This document shows positions 1 to 4,651 of a DNA stretch of 8,142 nucleotides, one piece after another (position 1 is the stretch's first letter; each line of letters opens with the position of its first letter). Location: NCBI GenBank assembly GCA_023459495.1, contig JAEWTL010000134.1:1-8142 (forward strand), given 5' to 3'. This DNA is from Bacillota bacterium (GTDB lineage: Bacteria > Bacillota > Clostridia > Christensenellales > SZUA-584). The notes below the pieces were generated by a model, which searched no databases, was not told the origin of the DNA, and worked only from the letters and a program-made list of their open reading frames with translations. The position numbers and the translations under genes were made by a program.

Positions 1-126
1 GGGCGTTACTCCGTCATTCCACCTGTCGGACTATCAGTTCTATGAAACCGCTATTTTGAAGCTCCTTTCCATTCTTCAATTTTATTGGCTCCACGCCTAA
101 CCTTTTCAGTTAGGAACGTGTCGCAC
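1..126 (-). mobile_element. 5' end of a putative group II intron (cut by window edge)
   Basis: Read on the minus strand, the sequence after the virD4 exon begins GTGCGAC, matching the GUGYG 5' consensus of bacterial group II introns. It lies exactly where the VirD4 reading frame leaves its conserved DPKGE motif. The exon ends with DPKG plus one G, so a Glu codon (G followed by AA or AG) would be restored by splicing. Just inside the boundary is a strong hairpin (plus-strand 92-120): CACG pairs with CGTG and CCTAAC with GTTAGG, with a 2-base bulge and a 7-base loop. This suits the first helices of intron domain I. The catalytic domain V, exon-binding sites and any reverse transcriptase gene would lie left of the window. 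The family and boundary are inferred from the 5' motif and frame logic, not from a full intron fold. Confidence 0.66.
92..120 (-). repeat. Bulged hairpin at the intron 5' end
   Basis: This is an inverted repeat with an outer 4 bp arm (CACG/CGTG), a 2-base bulge on one side and an inner 6 bp arm (CCTAAC/GTTAGG) around a 7-base loop. It starts 6 bases after the proposed intron 5' end. There is no T-run beside it, so it is not a terminator. It is read here as folded intron RNA. Confidence 0.6.
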
Positions 127-634
127 CACCCTTCGGGTCGAGTACGACGAAGGAAGTGTTACACTGCATGACGTTGGGCTTGGCGTAAAAGCGCGTCTTG
201 CCGCTGCCGCTGCCGCCCACCACCATGACGTTAAGGTTGCGCCGGTGTTTGTGTCCGTCCAGCCCGATGCGAACATTCTGCGAAAGCAGGATGTTGTCAG
301 GTTTGTTCCTGTCCGCATATTTACGGGAAAGCTGTCTGGGGTCGCCCCACCTGGCGCTGCCATGCTCCTCGCCTTTGCGATAGTTGCGTTTCATGACATA
401 ATAGATGCCGATACCCAACCCGTAGATCAGGAGGAATATGAGAATAGTCTTGGGTGAGTCGGCGCACCATGATATGGCCGTCGGGTCGTTCATGCCGTTG
501 GTGAAAGCGGTCATGATACCCGTTAAGCCTTGAGATAAAGAAGGGGCGACGATCAACGCCGCCCACACTACGGGGAGAAGCCCCAAGCCCCAGAGGATAA
601 GGCTTGTTTTCTTATTTTCAATCGGTCTGTTCAT
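127..634 (-). CDS. virD4: VirD4/TraG-type coupling ATPase, 5' exon (interrupted)
   Basis: This is the N-terminal 169 codons plus one base of a type IV secretion coupling protein, the membrane ATPase that brings the relaxase-DNA complex to the mating channel. Two membrane segments lie near residues 12-30 and 64-80, as in the usual N-terminal anchor. The conserved HGSARWG region follows at 91-97. Walker A, GGSGSGKT, is at 140-147, and VVLDPKG is at 163-169. Intact family members are about 550-600 residues, so most of the nucleotide-binding domain is missing. The frame runs into the putative intron and stops after five foreign residues (TAA at about 110-112). The start ATG overlaps the TGA of the upstream gene as ATGA, which suggests translational coupling; a modest AAGGAA lies 8 bases upstream. 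If the intron splices, the full protein could still be made. Confidence 0.87.
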
Positions 635-819
635 CTTGCCATTTCCTTATTCCGTTTTTTCTCTTTTCGGGTGGGCGCGTCCATCACATCGAGCAGGGTT
701 TCGTCCACAAAATCGGTGTCGCGTCCCTGTGACACCAGCTCGTTGCGCTTGTCGTTCAGCGAGCCGATGATGAGGCGCTGCTGGTACTCATCCACCTCGA
801 TGACGCGTTTATCCTCCAT
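631..819 (-). CDS. Small hypothetical protein of the transfer operon
   Basis: A 62-residue, highly charged protein with no membrane segment or recognised motif, starting MEDKRVIEVDEYQQ and ending in a Lys/Arg-rich tail. I chose the ATG at 819-817 because GGAGAGG sits 8 bases upstream. An in-frame GTG at 828-826 would add three residues, but it overlaps that ribosome binding site; the GTG does overlap the upstream stop as GTGA. Its own TGA overlaps the virD4 start by four bases. The tight placement between the ArdC-like gene and virD4 implies co-translation and a role linked to the coupling protein or its operon, but the sequence gives no direct functional clue. Confidence 0.75.
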   Translation of the reverse strand: MEDKRVIEVDEYQQRLIIGSLNDKRNELVSQGRDTDFVDETLLDVMDAPTRKEKKRNKEMAR

Positions 820-824
820 TCGCG

Positions 825-1697
825 TCACCTCTCCGGCTGGTTTTTCTGCTGCTGCCGCTCTGCGTAGAGGTTCCTGTCCACACGCTCGATAATGTCGCAG
901 GCGGCCTCGCGGATACTGCCCAGCACCGCGCGTTTTTCACTTGTATCCAGATTCGTTAAAGCTTCGGGAATGCGGTCGTATGCGGGAGCGTCAATTCCAT
1001 ATCGTCTGCAAACAATAACTGCCGCACAGCTTGAAATGAAGGCGTCCCGCGCCGGTGCGTCTGTCATGTTCTCCGCATGGACAAGCTCGCAGGCAATAGC
1101 GGCAAACAGCGCGGCTCCATCCATATCTCGCGCAACATAGACCGTGCTGTCCTTAACGGAATACAACGCGCCCATGCCCTGTGAAACGGAATCGGAGACC
1201 TTGACTGGAACGGGCGTATCCGTTACCAGTGCTTTTAGCCTTGACCGCATGGGAGCTTGTGTCCGCTCGCGGACGGGCTTGCCGTACGTCTGCGATATGT
1301 CAAACACGCGCTTCACGTCAAAGCTCGTTCCCATTGTTCCGTCTTCGCGTTCGTATTCGCCGCTGGCCTCCAGTAACTGCAGGGCTTTTTCATTCCGCTT
1401 GACAGAGCGCCCGCGCTCATGCCAGTCGTCAAAGCTCATGACATAACTGGCTTCCGGATTCTGCGCCAAAATCAGCAGCGTATTGGATACGCTCGTCCGG
1501 CCAAGCCTCGATTGCATGGCAAGGTAATTGGAAAGCGCTTCGGGGCCGGACAGCGTTAAATCCGTCATCCCGTCGATGGTTTCGTAGAGATGCGCGCGTT
1601 CCTCCTGCTTGCGCTGCGCCCAGGCTTCCTTGTCAAACGGCTGGTTTTCCTGTTTCCCGTTGTTTTGGTTCTCAAAAAGGTTATCAAAGTTCTCCAT
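825..1697 (-). CDS. ArdC-like protein with a degenerate zincin-type domain
   Basis: A 290-residue protein. Residues 50-110 resemble the N-terminal ssDNA-binding domain of ArdC antirestriction proteins: a LSNYLAMQ...SNTLLILAQNP helix region, then SYVMSFDDWHERGRSVKRNEKAL. The second half has the layout of the metallopeptidase-like domain often paired with it: YVARDMDGAALFAAIACELVHAEN, then a helix with CAAVIVCRRYGID at 224-236. The expected HExxH appears as CELVH at 203-207, so the first zinc ligand His is Cys, and the distal acidic position of the family is not obvious either. It is probably non-catalytic or a binding protein. The start is the ATG at 1697, with AAAGGA 10 bases upstream; an open frame extending to 1844 lies inside pcfB in another frame and looks non-coding. 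ArdC proteins protect incoming single-stranded DNA, which suits its place in a transfer operon. The family assignment is by remembered motif resemblance. Confidence 0.68.
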   Translation of the reverse strand: MENFDNLFENQNNGKQENQPFDKEAWAQRKQEERAHLYETIDGMTDLTLSGPEALSNYLAMQSRLGRTSVSNTLLILAQNPEASYVMSFDDWHERGRSVKRNEKALQLLEASGEYEREDGTMGTSFDVKRVFDISQTYGKPVRERTQAPMRSRLKALVTDTPVPVKVSDSVSQGMGALYSVKDSTVYVARDMDGAALFAAIACELVHAENMTDAPARDAFISSCAAVIVCRRYGIDAPAYDRIPEALTNLDTSEKRAVLGSIREAACDIIERVDRNLYAERQQQKNQPER

Positions 1698-1713
1698 GTG
1701 GTTACCGTCCTTT

Positions 1714-2484
1714 CTATGTTTTTTCTTTCCTGCTCCGCGCAGGCTTGTGGGTGGTTTGCCGCGACTTGTCTTTGGCGGGTGCGCTCTTATCCTGCCGTTC
1801 CATCCTGATTTCTTTGATCTGCCTGCGCACGGATGGGCGATCAACCTCGGCGGTATCTTCTCTGGTTTCTGAGGAAGGCGTGGACGGACGCGATCTTTCC
1901 GTCCCCGCCCTCATAGGGTTTGAAACATCCACAGGCTGTTTGTGCTCCGTTTTTTGCGGTTCATTCAGCATTTCATCCAGCGTATGCTCGTCTACGGTAT
2001 GCGCGGCCTTTTCGGAAGGCGGCGTAGTGCGCTCTTTTTCAGCACCGGGCTGCCTGGCTTTCATGTCCCGTGCTTTCTTGATATCCTCGCGGATCTTCTC
2101 CACGTCCACGGTGGAGAGGGCGAACCGCTCCGCGATGCGGTTGACCTTCGCGGCATCGTTGGCATTCACCACAATGTCGCACAGGCCGTCCGGCTGCTTA
2201 CGGTTGACCACGGCGGCGTACAACACGCCGTATTTACGCGCTTCCTCCGCAAAGCGTTTGAGCTCGCTTGTCTTGATGACAAACACCTTGGTTGGCTTAC
2301 CGTTGAACGCCTGCATTCGCGTCTTGCCCTTGGTGCGCTTCTGATCCTTGAGTGCCGCAATGAGGAAGGTGGCGAGCGACATCGCACCCTTACCCGCAAG
2401 ATTACTTACAACCTCAACGCCTTTCAGTCCCATTGTTGTCGCCATGTTCACGATCTGTTCCGCCGCGTCTCCTGTCTGGCTCAT
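1714..2484 (-). CDS. pcfB: PcfB family (DUF3801) conjugation protein
   Basis: A 256-residue protein matching the DUF3801/PcfB family, which in the Enterococcus plasmid pCF10 acts with the coupling protein PcfC as a relaxosome accessory factor. The conserved part is residues 1-135: the N-terminal helix with GLKGVEVVSNLAGKGAMSLA, the KPTKVFVIKTSELKRFAEEARKYGVLYAAV core, and the CDIVVNANDAAKVNRIAERF segment at 102-121. Residues 140-256 form a charged, low-complexity tail rich in Lys, Arg, Glu, Ser and Pro, probably disordered and DNA- or partner-binding. The start is supported by AAGGAGG 9 bases upstream. The first 71 bases overlap the 3' end of the relaxase gene in another frame, and the next gene begins 16 bases after its stop. 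This order, relaxase then PcfB then VirD4, is typical of Tn1549-like elements. Confidence 0.87.
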   Translation of the reverse strand: MSQTGDAAEQIVNMATTMGLKGVEVVSNLAGKGAMSLATFLIAALKDQKRTKGKTRMQAFNGKPTKVFVIKTSELKRFAEEARKYGVLYAAVVNRKQPDGLCDIVVNANDAAKVNRIAERFALSTVDVEKIREDIKKARDMKARQPGAEKERTTPPSEKAAHTVDEHTLDEMLNEPQKTEHKQPVDVSNPMRAGTERSRPSTPSSETREDTAEVDRPSVRRQIKEIRMERQDKSAPAKDKSRQTTHKPARSRKEKT

Positions 2485-3808
2485 GTGCTTTTTCCTCCTT
2501 TTTTGATTTTCTCATTTGCTCGATCTTTTCCCGGATAATGAGTGAGCGTTCCAAAATAGCATCGCACAGCCTTACGTCCCGCCTGAGCGATTTGAGCTGC
2601 GCGGACAGAGTATTGATCTGTGTTCCAAGCTGCGCACTGCGTTCTTCCGGGACGGATACGCGGCGTTTCTCATTTGACAGCGCCTTGCGCTCGGTAGTAA
2701 AAGCGGCAATCTGCCGCTCCGTATCTGCACGAAGGTTGGCGAGTTGCGTGGCGTTGTCGATACCGTGCCTGTGCAGAAATTTTGCCTGCTCGGTGATTGT
2801 GTCCATAAGCCGTAAATCTTCGCGTAATAAAAAAGGCGCCTGGCCTGTTGGCTGGCGCTGCGCACCGCGGAGCTTATATAGGTAATGGAAGTACAGCGCG
2901 CGCAACCCTTTCCATGTGATGCGGGAGAGCTTGAAATCCCCACGCACCTTCACGCGCCTGATTGTAGGTGGTTCCGGCTTTGGCGGCCGTACCGGCATTC
3001 GTTGCCGGAGAATGCGTCTTTTGATGGCATCTTCGGTATAGTTATTGCCTAACGTGTAGAGCCTGACAAATCTTTCTTTGCCTTCCGGACGTACCTTCAT
3101 ATATTTGCCGCCCGTCATGACCTCGTATCCCTTTTCTTTCATACTGCGGATGAATGCCTGAAAGCTCATGGAACACATAACGGCCTGATCCACGTCCTCA
3201 CGGATGGCGCTGCGCCATGTGGGATGCCCTTCATTTTCCGCTTTCCATTCGGCGTAATGCTTACCGCGCCTTTTCGGGTCTGTGATGACAGACAGACGAT
3301 ATTTACAGCATAAGTCATCCGAGATACGGCGCATCTGAGTATACGTTGCCGGGCAGTTATCAAACTTCTTACCATGAATAAATGATACGGAATTGATGAC
3401 AAAATGGTTGTGGAGGCACTTCGTATTCAGGTGCGTACCAACCACCACCTGATAATCAGGCCAGAGCCGTTCAGCCAGTTCGACGCCGAGCTTATGCGCC
3501 GTCTCCGCATCCGCTTCGTCGGGCGCAAAGGACTGATAACCGTGGAACGCGAGTATACCGTCCGTCTTGCCAAACTGGAGCTTGGTTGCCTGCATCTCGT
3601 CTCGGGCGGTAGATGCGTCGCAGTTCAGGCAGGTCACATAGAACTGTTTTTCCGTTTTGAAATCGTTCATTGCGTAATCCATAACATCGACCAACGCCTG
3701 AACGTCATGCTGCGGCCACTGGAGATTCTCCGTTTTCTCCGCATTGGCGGCATATTCCACTACGCGGGAGAGGTGGTTATCCACTTTCCAAATGCTCGTG
3801 ACCGCCAT
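2414..3808 (-). CDS. MOBP-type conjugative relaxase (VirD2-like nuclease domain)
   Basis: A 464-residue relaxase that would nick oriT and stay covalently attached to the transferred strand. The N-terminal relaxase/mobilisation nuclease domain carries the expected motifs: TSIWKVDNHLSRVVEYAAN with candidate catalytic Tyr19, FHGYQSF with His89, and the metal-binding HUH-type motif GTHLNTKCLHNHFVINS with His126, His133 and His135. Residues about 195-275 are a basic accessory region (SFQAFIRSMKEKGYEV). Residues 355-435 look like a coiled coil. The last 25 or so residues are a basic hydrophilic tail encoded in the 71-base overlap with pcfB. The ATG has AAGGAGG 7 bases upstream and overlaps the end of mobC by 32 bases. 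Length and motif order suit an intact Tn1549-type enzyme; the tyrosine assignment is by position and not tested. Confidence 0.92.
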   Translation of the reverse strand: MAVTSIWKVDNHLSRVVEYAANAEKTENLQWPQHDVQALVDVMDYAMNDFKTEKQFYVTCLNCDASTARDEMQATKLQFGKTDGILAFHGYQSFAPDEADAETAHKLGVELAERLWPDYQVVVGTHLNTKCLHNHFVINSVSFIHGKKFDNCPATYTQMRRISDDLCCKYRLSVITDPKRRGKHYAEWKAENEGHPTWRSAIREDVDQAVMCSMSFQAFIRSMKEKGYEVMTGGKYMKVRPEGKERFVRLYTLGNNYTEDAIKRRILRQRMPVRPPKPEPPTIRRVKVRGDFKLSRITWKGLRALYFHYLYKLRGAQRQPTGQAPFLLREDLRLMDTITEQAKFLHRHGIDNATQLANLRADTERQIAAFTTERKALSNEKRRVSVPEERSAQLGTQINTLSAQLKSLRRDVRLCDAILERSLIIREKIEQMRKSKKEEKAHEPDRRRGGTDREHGDNNGTERR

Positions 3809-4139
3809 CGGGCAGCCTCCTTTCTGGCAGGATCATGGCGTCCTGTATAGTTCGCATCGCCTGGCGCAGTTCGGCGACATCGCGGTCATAGCCGTCGGCC
3901 TTGATGAAACCAGTGGCGTTGGCTCGAGCGGCGATCTGATTCATACGGTTCCCAATCGCGCGCAGTTCTTTGATCATTTTGTGATAGTCGAGCAGCGGCA
4001 GAGGTTTTGGCGCGAAGCCCATAATAAGAAACCGTAAATATGCACTTCGGGACAATCCGGTCTTTGCAAGCTGTGTATTTAAATATCGTGCCTCCTGATC
4101 GGATAACCGCACGATCATCTGGAAGTTTCTTTTTCTCAA
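3777..4139 (-). CDS. mobC: MobC relaxosome accessory protein
   Basis: A 120-residue protein of the bacterial mobilisation MobC family, a DNA-binding partner that loads the relaxase onto oriT. The N-terminus, RKRNFQMIVRLSDQEARYLN followed by GLSRSAYLR, has the look of a ribbon-helix-helix fold. The family core IKELRAIGNRMNQIAARAN follows in the middle of the protein. I place the start at a TTG (4139-4137) because AGGAGG lies 6 bases upstream. The ATG at 4169 would add ten residues that include the ribosome binding site itself. It is the first gene of the leftward transfer operon and overlaps the relaxase gene by 32 bases. Its promoter must lie in or beyond the short divergent region shared with csoR, which holds a CsoR-type palindrome. 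Confidence 0.88.
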   Translation of the reverse strand: MRKRNFQMIVRLSDQEARYLNTQLAKTGLSRSAYLRFLIMGFAPKPLPLLDYHKMIKELRAIGNRMNQIAARANATGFIKADGYDRDVAELRQAMRTIQDAMILPERRLPDGGHEHLESG

Positions 4140-4182
4140 TAGACACCTCCTGTTTTGATTTTTGTGCATGAATTAAGGTCGG

Positions 4183-4211
4183 TTGACCCTTCTGCATAAA
4201 AATGATAGACT
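4183..4211 (+). promoter_or_regulatory. Predicted promoter of the csoR-like gene
   Basis: TTGACC (4183-4188) and TAGACT (4206-4211) are separated by 17 bases, a good sigma-A-type spacing with one and two mismatches to consensus. Transcription would start near 4218, at the edge of the palindrome at 4217-4234 and about 30 bases before the chosen start codon. That arrangement would let the product repress its own gene. Confidence 0.5.
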
Positions 4212-4216
4212 GCTTA

Positions 4217-4234
4217 TATACCTACAAGGGTATA
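4217..4234. promoter_or_regulatory. CsoR-type operator in the mobC/csoR divergent region
   Basis: The palindrome TATACC-N6-GGTATA has perfect 6 bp arms. The same arms and spacing recur at 4620-4637, and the palindrome at 4585-4602 fits the same ATACC-N6-GGTAT core. This matches the general form of CsoR-family operators. It covers the predicted csoR start point and lies upstream of mobC on the other strand. Confidence 0.68.
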
Positions 4235-4246
4235 CGGAACAAAGGA

Positions 4247-4531
4247 GTGATCACGACGCGTCAATGCATGGATGCTGAAAATTTGCATAAAAGACTGAAC
4301 CGAATTATGGGGCAAATCAAGGCTATTGATAAGATGGTGGACGAGAATATCCAGTGTGAGGAAGTACTGATACAAATCAATGCGGCCAAATCCGCGCTGC
4401 ACAAAGTCGGCCAGGTGGTCCTGGAAGGTCACCTGAACCATTGCGTGCGGGAAGGCATAGAACATGGCGACGCCGACCAGACCATTCAGGATTTTGCCAA
4501 AGCCATCGAGCATTTTTCCCGTATGACATAA
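4247..4531 (+). CDS. csoR: CsoR/RcnR-family metal-sensing repressor
   Basis: An all-helical repressor of the CsoR/RcnR/FrmR family, which releases DNA on binding its metal. With the start used here (GTG, 94 residues) the conserved parts are LHKRLNRIMGQIKAIDKMV, then Cys37, His62 and Cys66 (in QCEEVL and GHLNHCV). The spacing of 25 and 4 residues is that of the Cu(I) C-H-C triad of CsoR, which favours copper over the nickel or formaldehyde sensors. The start is uncertain: AAAGGAG at 4241-4247 overlaps the GTG and is 20 bases from the ATG at 4268 (87 residues). I prefer GTG because homologues I recall keep a Cys-Met before the MDAENL segment. It is followed by a terminator and an ATPase gene, with palindromes before both genes. 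Confidence 0.87.
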   Translation: MITTRQCMDAENLHKRLNRIMGQIKAIDKMVDENIQCEEVLIQINAAKSALHKVGQVVLEGHLNHCVREGIEHGDADQTIQDFAKAIEHFSRMT

Positions 4532-4548
4532 CCCGTTTGATTCTTTAC

Positions 4549-4574
4549 AGCAGCTGATATGGGCTGCTTTTTTT
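4549..4574 (+). terminator. Rho-independent terminator after csoR
   Basis: AGCAGC (4549-4554) pairs with GCTGCT (4563-4568) around an 8-base loop and is followed by a run of T to 4574. It lies 17 bases after the csoR stop. It separates csoR from the ATPase promoter, which begins immediately after it. Confidence 0.8.
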
Positions 4575-4575
4575 A

Positions 4576-4604
4576 TTGCAATCATATACCCCACGGGGTA
4601 TAAT
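4576..4604 (+). promoter_or_regulatory. Predicted promoter of the heavy-metal ATPase gene
   Basis: TTGCAA (4576-4581) and a consensus TATAAT (4599-4604) are spaced by 17 bases. The palindrome at 4585-4602 fills the spacer and overlaps the -10 box, so a bound repressor would block polymerase. A second palindrome lies just past the expected start point. Confidence 0.72.
4585..4602. promoter_or_regulatory. CsoR-type operator inside the ATPase promoter
   Basis: TATACCCC-AC-GGGGTATA is an 18 bp palindrome with perfect 8 bp arms, the most symmetric of the three sites. It overlaps the -10 element of the predicted promoter. GC-rich centre and AT-rich ends are the usual form of CsoR-family sites. Confidence 0.78.
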
Positions 4605-4619
4605 ACCGTCGTAAATACA

Positions 4620-4637
4620 TATACCCCTATAGGTATA
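4620..4637. promoter_or_regulatory. Second CsoR-type operator before the ATPase gene
   Basis: TATACC-N6-GGTATA, with the same arms as the site at 4217-4234; one further base pair extends it to 4619-4638. Its centre is 35 bp from that of the first ATPase operator, a little over three helix turns. It ends 14 bases before the start codon, next to the AAGGAG ribosome binding site, so it lies in the transcribed leader. Confidence 0.68.
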
Positions 4638-4651
4638 TATAAGGAGACGCT

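Noticed and set aside
1698..1844. 49-residue N-terminal extension of the ArdC-like gene
   Set aside because: It overlaps the pcfB 3' end in another frame, and a usable ribosome binding site precedes the internal ATG at 1697. The extension has the look of shifted-frame translation.
1745..2538. Two long plus-strand open frames opposite pcfB (1745-2344 and 1942-2538)
   Set aside because: Their composition mirrors the antisense of a recognised gene, they have no ribosome binding sites, and they match no family.
4177..4188. Short inverted repeat GGTC-GGTT-GACC over the csoR -35 box
   Set aside because: Arms of only 4 bp are expected by chance, and the arms do not match the CsoR-type palindromes.
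4214..4594. 126-residue minus-strand open frame opposite csoR
   Set aside because: It is antisense to a clear CsoR-family gene and runs through the terminator and operator, so it is a shadow.
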